This document shows, piece by piece, positions 8,647 to 15,829 of a DNA stretch of 64,000 nt. The translations under genes were made by a program, and so were the position numbers. Positions within the stretch are counted from its first letter, which is position 1. Each line of letters opens with the position of its first letter. Source of the stretch: Flavobacterium sp. (GTDB taxonomy: Bacteria; Bacteroidota; Bacteroidia; Flavobacteriales; Flavobacteriaceae); NCBI RefSeq assembly GCF_021151785.1, contig NZ_JAGKWP010000001.1, positions 6,679-70,678 on the forward strand, written 5' to 3'. A model generated the notes under the pieces. That model made no database searches, was not told where the DNA came from, and saw only the letters and a program-made list of their open reading frames with translations.

Positions 8647-8851
8647 AGGCTTTTTGAAGCCATCTAAAAGGGATTGTTTTCTTAATATTTTGGCGCGGAA
8701 GTTAACATTTAAATAATGCCAATACTAGTTTCATTTAACATAGTGATTTTAGATTTGCCATGTAAAATAAGATAGAATAAAAATGTTTTATAGTTAGATT
8801 AATAGTAGTAGTTTTTTTGTTATAGTAGTATTGGCGATTAAGTTGTGTTTT

Positions 8852-8957
8852 TTGTTAGTACTTATACAGCACTTGTGAAAGAACGATTAACGGAGATAAG
8901 ATCGATGTCTTTAGACAAGACTGTAATAAGAAGGTTGGGTTTTCCAGCCTTTTTTAT
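8852..8957 (+). ncRNA. Probable structured small RNA with its own terminator
   Basis: The space between thiL and recX holds a nested rod-like fold on the plus strand. CTTATACAG (8861-8869) pairs with CTGTAATAAG (8921-8930, one bulged A); inside it CTTGT (8872-8876) pairs with ACAAG (8915-8919), AAGA (8879-8882) with TCTT (8908-8911), and CGAT (8884-8887) with ATCG (8901-8904), leaving a 13-base apical loop. The rod is followed at once by a terminator hairpin, 8931-8951, and T-run. A weak promoter (TTTG at 8816-8819, 19 bases, TAAGTTGT at 8839-8846) would start RNA near 8852. No gene follows on this strand. The family is not recognised. The 5' end is a guess. Confidence 0.55.
8931..8955 (+). 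terminator. Terminator of the putative small RNA
   Basis: AAGGTTGG (8931-8938) pairs with CCAGCCTT (8944-8951), including one G-T wobble, with a GTTTT loop and a T-run to 8955. The orientation is plus, and the only plus-strand unit it can serve is the putative small RNA. It overlaps the stop codon of recX (8954-8956). Confidence 0.7.
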
Positions 8958-9418
8958 TGGGTTAATTCAGTTAATTTATCATAAATTAAATGGGATTCAT
9001 AGCCTTTTCTTAAAAGGAAGTCTACCCACTTTTTGTTTTTTTTGGTGCTGTTTTTTTCTGTAATACTATTCCAATGTTTTTCTGCTAGTTCATTAAAATT
9101 TTGAATATACAATTCTTCGGGGATTTCTTGTAAAGCAAGTTCAATGTTTTTACTTGAAATTTCTCTGGCTTTCAGCTCGATATTAATTCTTTTTTTGCCC
9201 CACTTTTTATAATTGTGTTTTCCCCGAACAAAACTTTTTGCAAAACGTTCTTCATTGATATAATTATTCTCAATTAAGAAAATCATGATTTGTTCTTTAG
9301 CTTCAGGAATTAAATGGAAACTTTTTAATTTTACTTCTACTTCTTTATAGCAACGATCTTGGTAGCTACAATAGTATTCCATTTTACTTCGAATTTCTTC
9401 AAGGTTATAACTTTTCAA
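8954..9418 (-). CDS. recX: RecX family regulatory protein
   Basis: RecX binds RecA filaments and limits recombinase and coprotease activity. The 154 residues are built of three-helix repeats: ..ALQ-like YCSYQDRCYKEVEVKLKSF, then FLIENNYINEERFAKSFVRGKHNYKKWGKKRINIELK (the most diagnostic RecX segment), then ELAEKHWNSI...KWVDFLLRKGYESHLIYDKL. The start codon is TTG at 9418; no in-frame ATG lies upstream, and the next ATG (residue 13) would trim the first helix. recA is not in the window. Its 3' end overlaps the terminator of the opposing small RNA. Confidence 0.88.
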   Translation of the reverse strand: MKSYNLEEIRSKMEYYCSYQDRCYKEVEVKLKSFHLIPEAKEQIMIFLIENNYINEERFAKSFVRGKHNYKKWGKKRINIELKAREISSKNIELALQEIPEELYIQNFNELAEKHWNSITEKNSTKKNKKWVDFLLRKGYESHLIYDKLTELTQ

Positions 9419-9490
9419 CTTTTATTTTACTTTTGAATCAAAATATTTTACTAAATTATAAATTAATTTTGTTTGTTTTGGATAAATAAA

Positions 9491-9513
9491 AAGCCTCTTA
9501 ATTTAAGAGGCTT
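9491..9513 (-). terminator. Terminator of pyrH-frr
   Basis: Stem AAGCCTCTTAA (9491-9501) with TTAAGAGGCTT (9503-9513). On the minus strand it is followed by TTTATTTAT. It lies just downstream of the frr stop. Confidence 0.8.
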
Positions 9514-9535
9514 TGCTATTTTCTTTATTAAAGCA

Positions 9536-10102
9536 TTATACTTTCATGATTTCTGCTTCTTTAACAGCTAATAATTCATCAATCTTTTTGATATAACTAT
9601 CTGTTAATTTTTGAATATCTTCTTCTGCTTTTTTACAAACATCTTCAGAAGTTCCATTTTTTTCTTCTTTTTTAATATCTGTATTGGCATCTTTTCTAGC
9701 ATTTCTTATCCCAATTTTTGCGTCTTCTGCCTCTGATTTTGCTTGTTTTACTAGGTCACGACGGCGTTCCTCTGTTAAAGGTGGAATGTTAATAATAATG
9801 TTTTCTCCATTATTCATTGGGTTCAATCCTAGATTTGCAATCATAATTGCTTTTTCAATAGGTTGTAACATGTTTTTTTCCCAAGGTGTAACGGTTAATG
9901 TTCTTGCGTCTGCAGCATTAATATTAGCCACTTGAGAAATTGGTGTTTGAGAACCATAATAATCTACAAAAACACCTCCTAACATTTGAGGAGAGGCTTT
10001 TCCCGCTCTAATGTTTAAGAATTCTTTTTCTAAGTGTGCAATAGAACCATTCATAGATTCTTTAGCACTATCAATGATAAAGTTAATTTCTTCGGTCATC
10101 AT
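9536..10102 (-). CDS. frr: Ribosome recycling factor
   Basis: RRF splits the post-termination ribosome with EF-G. The protein is 188 residues, or 187 from the second of two adjacent ATGs. It has the family pattern: N-terminal helix with HLEKEFLNIRAGKASPQML, domain II with DYYGSQTPISQVANINAADARTLTVTPWEK, and the C-terminal helices PPLTEERRRDLVKQAKSEAEDAKIGIRNARKDAN. It lies 27 bases downstream of pyrH on the same strand, the classic pyrH-frr pairing, and ends before a clear terminator. Confidence 0.97.
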   Translation of the reverse strand: MMTEEINFIIDSAKESMNGSIAHLEKEFLNIRAGKASPQMLGGVFVDYYGSQTPISQVANINAADARTLTVTPWEKNMLQPIEKAIMIANLGLNPMNNGENIIINIPPLTEERRRDLVKQAKSEAEDAKIGIRNARKDANTDIKKEEKNGTSEDVCKKAEEDIQKLTDSYIKKIDELLAVKEAEIMKV

Positions 10103-10129
10103 GTTATTTTTTAATCGAATATTTTATAT

Positions 10130-10837
10130 TTAGATAGTTACTGTTGTACCAACGGTTTCTCCTTCACAAACTTTTAATAAGTTACCAGATTTATTCATAT
10201 CAAATACGATAATGGGTAATTTATTTTCTTGACTTAAGGTGAAAGCTGTTGTATCCATTACATTTAGTCCTTTTGCTAATACATCTTCAAAAGAAATTTG
10301 ATCAAATTTAATGGCATTAACGTCTTTTTCTGGATCAGCCGTGTAAACGCCATCTACACGTGTTCCTTTTAAAATTACATCTGCATTAACTTCAATTCCT
10401 CTTAGAACAGCTGCGGTATCTGTTGTAAAATAAGGATTTCCAGTTCCTGCTCCGAAAATTACAATTCTTCCTTTTTCTAAATGACGTGTTGCTCTTCTTT
10501 TGATATAAGGCTCAGCAATAGCTTCAATTTTCAACGCAGTTTGTAAACGAGTTTGCATACCCGCATTTTCTAGAGCACCCTGTAAAGCCATGCCGTTGAT
10601 TACGGTTGCTAACATGCCCATGTAATCTCCTTGAACACGATCCATACCATTACTCGCTCCAGCTACACCTCTAAAAATATTTCCTCCACCTATAACGATA
10701 GCAATTTCAACCCCTTTATCATGAATTTGTTTAATTTCTGCTGCATATTCAGCTAAACGCTTTGGGTCAATACCATATTGTCTTTCCCCCATTAGAGCTT
10801 CTCCGCTCAATTTTAAAAGAATTCTTTTATACTTCAT
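10130..10837 (-). CDS. pyrH: UMP kinase
   Basis: It phosphorylates UMP to UDP with ATP as a homohexamer of the amino-acid-kinase fold. At 235 residues it has standard length. Motifs are [14 protein letters not shown] (phosphate-binding N-terminus), [44 protein letters not shown] and [15 protein letters not shown]. It is the first gene of a pyrH-frr transcription unit with a perfect -7 element about 60 bases upstream. Confidence 0.97.
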   Translation of the reverse strand: MKYKRILLKLSGEALMGERQYGIDPKRLAEYAAEIKQIHDKGVEIAIVIGGGNIFRGVAGASNGMDRVQGDYMGMLATVINGMALQGALENAGMQTRLQTALKIEAIAEPYIKRRATRHLEKGRIVIFGAGTGNPYFTTDTAAVLRGIEVNADVILKGTRVDGVYTADPEKDVNAIKFDQISFEDVLAKGLNVMDTTAFTLSQENKLPIIVFDMNKSGNLLKVCEGETVGTTVTI

Positions 10838-10898
10838 AATAAATTAAGGTTTGTTTTTGAGCACATTATATGCTATGGTTGTGTTGAATTTTATGTTG

Positions 10899-10906
10899 CA
10901 AATATA
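10899..10906 (-). promoter_or_regulatory. -7 promoter element (TATATTTG) of pyrH-frr
   Basis: Perfect TAnnTTTG on the minus strand, about 61 bases before the pyrH ATG. It implies a leader of roughly 55 bases, longer than most in this window. Confidence 0.5.
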
Positions 10907-10941
10907 AATATATTCTATTTCAAAAAAAATGTAGTTTCATA

Positions 10942-11724
10942 TTATCCTTTCTGAGATGTATAAGATTTTTTTGCTTCCTCATAGCCTAAATGAAAAATAA
11001 GATCCATTTTGTTTTTATTTGTTTCAAAAGTGCTAAAATTGGCTAATTCCTTAGGTTCAATAATCCAATTACACAAACTAAATTTTTGATAGTTACCATG
11101 AGCATATAACAAATCGAATGCTCTTGAAGTTACTGATTTTATTGTCTTTAAATCTTCTTTTACTATGTTTTGAATTGGACTAACATAAATGCCAATGATG
11201 GTATCGCATTTTCCTTGTAATATATCTGTTGGGAAATGATTTAAAATGCCACCATCACTATATAATTTACCATTAATCTCATAAGGAGACAAGACGCCAG
11301 GAAAAGAAGAAGAAGCTAAAACAGCATCAATTAATAAGGTTTCTGGTGGAAAAACTTTTAATTTACCTTTGACTAAATCAGTAGCAGTTATATGTAAATT
11401 AATAGGTAAATCACCAATTTTAGTAGTTCCAAAAATAGCTTTGAAATAAGTTTTAAAGGAGTCAGAGTCAATAATTCCTGGTTTTTTTAAAGTGAAATGT
11501 TTCCAATGAAAAAAATAAATAGATTTAAAAAACTCAAGTATTTCTTCAGGCTTTTTACCAAAACAGTATAAAGCTGCGACTATAGCACCAGCACTTGTAC
11601 CTGCCATTTCGCTTGGAATGAGGTTTTGTTCAGATAAAAATTGTAAAGCTCCAGCATGAGCAATCCCCTTGGAACCTCCTCCAGAAAGTACAATACCAAG
11701 TGATTTAGAGGGTAAATTTATCAT
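10942..11724 (-). CDS. Patatin-like phospholipase (RssA-type)
   Basis: A serine acyl hydrolase of the patatin fold. The oxyanion loop GGGSKG, the nucleophile elbow GTSAG and the aspartate of the catalytic dyad in DGG (YSDGGILNHFP) are all present; counted from an upstream TTG at 11733 they are residues 18-23, S47 and D160. I place the start at the ATG at 11724, three codons later, giving MINLPSKSLGIVLSGGGSKG. The protein is about 260 residues with no signal peptide, so it is cytoplasmic or membrane-peripheral. The natural lipid substrate cannot be read from sequence. Its promoter overlaps that of the divergent gene at 11813. Confidence 0.88.
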   Translation of the reverse strand: MINLPSKSLGIVLSGGGSKGIAHAGALQFLSEQNLIPSEMAGTSAGAIVAALYCFGKKPEEILEFFKSIYFFHWKHFTLKKPGIIDSDSFKTYFKAIFGTTKIGDLPINLHITATDLVKGKLKVFPPETLLIDAVLASSSFPGVLSPYEINGKLYSDGGILNHFPTDILQGKCDTIIGIYVSPIQNIVKEDLKTIKSVTSRAFDLLYAHGNYQKFSLCNWIIEPKELANFSTFETNKNKMDLIFHLGYEEAKKSYTSQKG

Positions 11725-11750
11725 GCGTAACAAATATTACAATTAATTAT

Positions 11751-11758
11751 CAAAGTTA
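11751..11758 (-). promoter_or_regulatory. -7 promoter element (TAACTTTG) of the patatin gene
   Basis: Perfect TAnnTTTG on the minus strand, 26 bases before the ATG at 11724. A TTTG-like box lies about 16 bases further upstream at 11775-11778. It sits back-to-back with the plus-strand element at 11763. Confidence 0.5.
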
Positions 11759-11762
11759 AATG

Positions 11763-11770
11763 TAAATTTG
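11763..11770 (+). promoter_or_regulatory. -7 promoter element (TAAATTTG) of the thioredoxin-like gene
   Basis: Perfect TAnnTTTG on the plus strand, 42 bases before the ATG at 11813. It is immediately adjacent to the divergent patatin promoter, so the two may compete or be co-regulated. Confidence 0.45.
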
Positions 11771-11812
11771 ATACCAAATTCAAAAAAACATCTTTTTTGT
11801 AAATAAATTGTT

Positions 11813-12421
11813 ATGAGAGAAATTATTGAACAAAGTTTAAAAGACAGTTTGTCTTATGTTGCTTACAGGAAGCTAATTTCTGATTTATTGGCCGAGGGTA
11901 AATCTACCGGTATGATACAGAATGAAGACATGAGACATTACTCAGAATTAAATGAAGCTAGAATGCATCGATTAGATAAAACGATTGAAGTTTTACCAGA
12001 AATAGCCACGGCATTGAATAAATTACCAAAAAAATATATTTGGTTAGTATTGTCTGAAGGATGGTGTGGCGATGCTGCCAATATAGTTCCAGTATTAAAT
12101 AAAATGGCAGAGATAAGTGCACACATTGAATTAAAAATTGTTTTGCGAGATGATCATGATGCATTGATGCAACATTTTTTAACGAATGGGGGTAAAGCTA
12201 TTCCTAAATTAATTATTTTGGATGCCGAAACACATGAGGTTTTGAGTGACTGGGGACCTAGGCCTAATGAAGCCAAACAATTAATTTTAGACTATAAAGC
12301 TTCTCACGGCGTGGTGGATGAACCAGCTAAAATTGCCCTTCAGAAATGGTATGTGCAAAATAAAGGAGTAGCTGTTCAAAATGAAGTTGTGAATTTACAC
12401 GAATATAAAGCTATTTTATAA
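11813..12421 (+). CDS. Thioredoxin-fold family protein with WCGDA motif
   Basis: A 202-residue protein without signal peptide. The N-terminal 80 residues are helical (YVAYRKLISDLLAEGKSTGM). A thioredoxin-like domain follows, with LVLSEGWCGDAANIVPVLNKMAE at the place of the usual CxxC: only the first cysteine is kept, as in the WCGD thioredoxin-family group of Firmicutes and Bacteroidota. KAIPKLIILD supplies the cis-proline segment. The function of this group is not established; a monothiol redox or sensing role is possible. Its last 11 bases overlap the convergent gene at 12411. Confidence 0.8.
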   Translation: MREIIEQSLKDSLSYVAYRKLISDLLAEGKSTGMIQNEDMRHYSELNEARMHRLDKTIEVLPEIATALNKLPKKYIWLVLSEGWCGDAANIVPVLNKMAEISAHIELKIVLRDDHDALMQHFLTNGGKAIPKLIILDAETHEVLSDWGPRPNEAKQLILDYKASHGVVDEPAKIALQKWYVQNKGVAVQNEVVNLHEYKAIL

Positions 12422-13043
12422 TCCCAATTATTTTTAATTTATCTGAAGTGGAAATTCCTCCAGGATTGCATCCCAACTTTCCTTCAGGGATTTCCATTTT
12501 TAAATTAGAGTAATAATCAACCCAAACTTGAAAAAAGACTTTGGTTTTAGGAGATTTAAACGTCATTGGTAATAATTCAAAAAAAGGTTTTCCATAGGCG
12601 TTTAAGAAAGCATCATATAAAAGCTCGGAACAATAATATTTTCCATTGTCATACAAGTAAGCATCATCATATGGCATTCCAATTTGTGTCAAAGAAAAAG
12701 AAATTGCTTTTGGAATATATTTTCTATATTTTCTTTTTAGTCGACCAATATACATGGGTGCTTTAGTATATGTTTGAAAAGTTTGTAGAGGAGTTAGCCG
12801 AACAGCATTACCAGAGGCCTCAATCACAAAGGTGCTGTCGTTTTTAATATACACCAAACCTATATGGCTAAAATCTTTTCCTTGGTAACCTTCAGTTACT
12901 TCATTGATGGCTTCACATAATGGACCGCAATCCATAGATTGAAAAATTAAATCTCCCGTTTTAAGTGATACATTTTGAGCTTGAGTCAAAGAGCTTATAA
13001 CAACAATAAAAATAAAGTATTTAAGCCTCCAATTGTTTTTCAA
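12411..13043 (-). CDS. YiiX/YebB-like permuted NlpC/P60 cysteine hydrolase, exported
   Basis: The mature part starts LKTGDLIFQSMDCGPLCEAI, followed by FSHIGLVYIKNDSTFVIEAS and later YYCSELLYDAF. GDLIF, the H in SHIG, the E in IEA and the Cys in YCSEL are the hallmark of YiiX-type permuted papain-like amidases. The longest frame begins at 13085 inside truB, but the sequence before residue 15 is not signal-like. A TTG at 13043 gives MKNNWRLKYFIFIVVISSLTQAQ, a normal signal peptide, with a 23-base overlap with truB. I chose that start. It probably acts on amide or peptide bonds in the periplasm or on lipids; the substrate is unknown. Confidence 0.78.
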   Translation of the reverse strand: MKNNWRLKYFIFIVVISSLTQAQNVSLKTGDLIFQSMDCGPLCEAINEVTEGYQGKDFSHIGLVYIKNDSTFVIEASGNAVRLTPLQTFQTYTKAPMYIGRLKRKYRKYIPKAISFSLTQIGMPYDDAYLYDNGKYYCSELLYDAFLNAYGKPFFELLPMTFKSPKTKVFFQVWVDYYSNLKMEIPEGKLGCNPGGISTSDKLKIIGIIK

Positions 13044-13713
13044 ATTCTTCAGGAGTAACTCCATTATCCACGTCATATTTTCCAATTTTTGTTCGTCTTA
13101 ATGCTGTTAGATGTCCGCCAGATTGCAAAGCTTTACCAAAATCATAAGCCAAAGATCGGATATAAGTTCCTTTGCTACAAACCACTCTAAAGTTTATTTC
13201 AGGTAGTGCAATTTTTGTAATTTCAAATTCATGAATACTTACTTTTCTTGCGCTAATTTCTACTGCTTCTCCAGCTCGGGCATGTTCATATAATCGTTTT
13301 CCGTCTTTTTTTATTGCTGAGAAAACAGGGGGGAACTGTTCAATTTCACCTAAAAATTGTTTTGCAGTTTCTAAAATTAATTGGTCTGTAATGTGTGCTG
13401 TTGAGAAGGTAGCGTCGATTTCAGTTTCTAAATCATAGGAAGGTGTGGTAGCCCCTACAGTTATGGTACCAGTATATTCCTTTTCCATACCCATTAATTC
13501 AGTAATTTTTTTAGTGAATTTACCCGTACAAACGATTAGTAAACCTGTAGCTAGTGGATCTAATGTGCCTGCATGCCCAATTTTAAATTTTTTGGGCAAG
13601 TTGAACTTTCTTTTTAAACTATATTTGAGTTTGTTTACGGCTTGAAATGAAGACCATGTTAAAGGTTTGTCAATCAACAAGATTTTTCCGTTTAAAACAT
13701 CTTCTGCCTTCAT
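13021..13713 (-). CDS. truB: tRNA pseudouridine(55) synthase
   Basis: It makes pseudouridine 55 in the T-loop of tRNAs. At 230 residues it lacks the long C-terminal PUA extension, as usual in Bacteroidota. The catalytic motif GHAGTLDPLATGLL has D52; earlier IDKPLTWSSFQAVNKLK and later PPVFSAIKKDGKRLYEHARAG and CSKGTYIRSLAYDFG are all family marks. The ATG overlaps the stop of uppP by one base (TAATG), so translation is probably coupled. Confidence 0.96.
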   Translation of the reverse strand: MKAEDVLNGKILLIDKPLTWSSFQAVNKLKYSLKRKFNLPKKFKIGHAGTLDPLATGLLIVCTGKFTKKITELMGMEKEYTGTITVGATTPSYDLETEIDATFSTAHITDQLILETAKQFLGEIEQFPPVFSAIKKDGKRLYEHARAGEAVEISARKVSIHEFEITKIALPEINFRVVCSKGTYIRSLAYDFGKALQSGGHLTALRRTKIGKYDVDNGVTPEEFEKQLEA

Positions 13714-14498
13714 TAGATAATGGTTAATTTTTGAACAAAGAAATGAATAAGTAATATAGCAATTCCAGCTATAATTCTATAATAACCAAAGATTCTAAAT
13801 CCATTTTTTTGCAAGAAACCAATAAACGATTTTATAGCGATTAGAGCAACAATAAAACCGACAACATTTCCAATGATTAATAAGTTGATTTGGTCTTGAG
13901 AAAGTTCAAATCCAGCTTTATAATAATCATATGATTTTTTTACAGTAGCTCCTAGCATAGTAGGAATAGCAAGAAAAAAAGAAAATTCTGCTGCTGTTGT
14001 TCGAGATAATTTTTGAGTCATTCCACCAACAATACTTGCGCCACTTCGAGAAACACCAGGAATCATGGCTAAACATTGGAATAAACCAATTTTAAAAGCG
14101 GTTAAATAAGAAATTTTAGTTTCTTCGGAATGGCTAAACCACTCGTCTACTTTTAATAACAGTACCCCTCCAACAATTAAAGATACGGCCACAGTTATCG
14201 GATTTTCCAATAAACTGTCAATAGCATCGCTAAACAACAAACCAAAAATGACAGCTGGAATAAAACCAACAAACAATTTGAGATAAAAGTCAATACTTTG
14301 AAAAAAGCGTTTAAAATACAATACCACTACAGATAAAATGGTACCTAATTGAATGACTATGGTAAAAAGTTTAGTGAAATCATCTTGTGCAATTCCAAAA
14401 AAGGAAGAGACAATAATCATATGTCCAGTTGAAGAAACGGGTAAAAATTCCGTGATTCCCTCAATTATCGCTAGTATAATAGCTTCTAGTGTATTCAT
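13713..14498 (-). CDS. uppP: Undecaprenyl-diphosphatase
   Basis: This integral membrane phosphatase (BacA family) regenerates undecaprenyl phosphate for peptidoglycan and polysaccharide export and can confer bacitracin resistance. It is 261 residues with about eight hydrophobic segments. The two signature regions are present: [17 protein letters not shown] near the N-terminus and [14 protein letters not shown] in the middle. It is 6 bases from the DUF3098 gene upstream and overlaps truB by one base downstream. Confidence 0.96.
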   Translation of the reverse strand: MNTLEAIILAIIEGITEFLPVSSTGHMIIVSSFFGIAQDDFTKLFTIVIQLGTILSVVVLYFKRFFQSIDFYLKLFVGFIPAVIFGLLFSDAIDSLLENPITVAVSLIVGGVLLLKVDEWFSHSEETKISYLTAFKIGLFQCLAMIPGVSRSGASIVGGMTQKLSRTTAAEFSFFLAIPTMLGATVKKSYDYYKAGFELSQDQINLLIIGNVVGFIVALIAIKSFIGFLQKNGFRIFGYYRIIAGIAILLIHFFVQKLTII

Positions 14499-14504
14499 AA
14501 AAGA

Positions 14505-14741
14505 TTATTTCTTCGGATTTTTTAAAATCGAATATATTGTTATTCCAAAACCAATTAAAACTAAAGTGGGAGCCAAACGAATACGTCTGAAACTGAAAAC
14601 CGCTTCATTAAATTCATTAGGATTTTCATTAGCTCCACCACTCATTAAAATAAATCCTAGGGCAATTACAGCTAATCCAATCAATAGTATTTTATAATTG
14701 ACTTTTTCAAAAAGAAATTCTGGTTTGTTATTATTTTCCAT
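14505..14741 (-). CDS. DUF3098 family small membrane protein
   Basis: A 78-residue protein with two membrane segments (YKILLIGLAVIALGFILMSGG and RIRLAPTLVLIGFGITIYSIL). The order FtsX - DUF3098 - UppP is conserved in Flavobacteriia, and the sequence has the DUF3098 pattern of a GGA..NP..FN.AVFSFRRIRLAP loop. The function is unknown. The conserved place between a division protein and a lipid-carrier phosphatase hints at an envelope role, by inference only. Confidence 0.85.
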   Translation of the reverse strand: MENNNKPEFLFEKVNYKILLIGLAVIALGFILMSGGANENPNEFNEAVFSFRRIRLAPTLVLIGFGITIYSILKNPKK

Positions 14742-14775
14742 TTTGTATATTTTTTAATCTTCGGAGAACCAAATG

Positions 14776-15651
14776 TTAATAAAGATCGTCAGTTCTTAAA
14801 TTCAAGAATCGAGTAGTCGCAAAATAAGTGCTAATCCAAGTGATAATCGTTCCTACAATCAATACACCTGCTGCTACCATAACAAAAGAAGTAACATCTT
14901 TTGCAATTCCTAATGTTGGGAATAATCCATCTACGTATAACCAAACAAAAACCAATCCAATAATTGCTAATAAGGAACCAATTAGTCCTAAAATGATGCT
15001 TCTAATAATGAATGGTTTTCTAATAAAAGACTTTGTAGCTCCCACCATCTGCATGGTTTTGATTGTAAATCGTTGAGAGTAAATCGAAATTCGAATAGAA
15101 CTATTAATTAATAACATGGCAATAACTGCCAAAATTCCACTTATAATCAAAATCCAAAAACTAATTTTAGTAACATTTTCATTTACTAAATCTACCAATT
15201 CTTTTGGATAAATTACATCTGAAATTAACGGGTTTCGTTTAATTTCCATTTCAATTTTACGAATTTCAGCACTCGTAACATAGTCGGCTTTTAAATGGAT
15301 ATCAAATGAATTTTGTAACGGATTGAATCCTAAAAACTCTTTAAAATCTTTGCCAACAATGTCTTCATTGTTTTTTGCTGCTTGCTCTTTGTCAACAAAT
15401 TTATAACTACGAACGTACTTTGCATTTTTTAACTCGGTGTCAAAGGCTTTTAAAAGCGTATCATTGGCTTCATCTTTAAAATAAACGTTCATCGGAATAT
15501 TTTCCTTGAAATCATTTGAAATTTTTTCAGAATTGATCACAAAAAGGCCTAAAGCACCTAACAAGAATAACACTAAAAAAATACTAAAAACAACCGAAAA
15601 GTATGAGGAAATCAATCTTCTACGTTGATATTGTTCAAATGATACTGCCAT
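14776..15651 (-). CDS. ftsX: Cell division protein FtsX
   Basis: FtsX is the membrane partner of the FtsE ATPase; the complex controls peptidoglycan hydrolases at the septum. The 291 residues show the FtsX layout: short cytoplasmic N-terminus (FEQYQRRRLISSYFSVVFSIFLVLFLLG), first membrane segment, a periplasmic domain with YFKDEANDTLLKAFDTEL and NPLQNSFDIHL, then three membrane segments with SIRISIYSQRFTIKTMQMVGATKSFI between them. ftsE is not adjacent, as is common in Bacteroidota. It heads the leftward block ftsX-DUF3098-uppP-truB-yiiX-like. Confidence 0.95.
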   Translation of the reverse strand: MAVSFEQYQRRRLISSYFSVVFSIFLVLFLLGALGLFVINSEKISNDFKENIPMNVYFKDEANDTLLKAFDTELKNAKYVRSYKFVDKEQAAKNNEDIVGKDFKEFLGFNPLQNSFDIHLKADYVTSAEIRKIEMEIKRNPLISDVIYPKELVDLVNENVTKISFWILIISGILAVIAMLLINSSIRISIYSQRFTIKTMQMVGATKSFIRKPFIIRSIILGLIGSLLAIIGLVFVWLYVDGLFPTLGIAKDVTSFVMVAAGVLIVGTIITWISTYFATTRFLNLRTDDLY

Positions 15652-15742
15652 ATATATATAGAATTATGCTGTAAAAATACTAAAGAATTTTTGTTTACAT
15701 AGAATATAACTACAAAGTTTTAAGTTTAGTGTAATAAAATGT

Positions 15743-15750
15743 ATTTTTGC
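15743..15750 (+). promoter_or_regulatory. -7 promoter element (TATTTTTG) upstream of leuS
   Basis: Perfect TAnnTTTG, 80 bases before the leuS ATG. The leader between them contains the repeat-like stretch described at 15758-15796. Confidence 0.45.
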
Positions 15751-15757
15751 AGGGAAA

Positions 15758-15796
15758 AATAGTAATTAGTCGCAGTTGCAGTTATCAGTTGTTCAA
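15758..15796 (+). repeat. Repeat-like leader segment upstream of leuS
   Basis: It starts with AATAGTAATTAGTC, identical to 571-584 in the sdhA-sdhB spacer, and continues with three CAGTT units (CAGTTGCAGTTATCAGTT). It looks like a short mosaic intergenic repeat and not a designed leader structure. Confidence 0.45.
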
Positions 15797-15829
15797 ATTG
15801 ATACAAAAACGGAGATTGAAAATTGAAAT

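Noticed and set aside
8845..9063. 72-codon plus-strand frame over the small-RNA region and recX
   Set aside because: It overlaps recX antisense and covers the terminator stem; its sequence is explained by the structured RNA and the recX complement.
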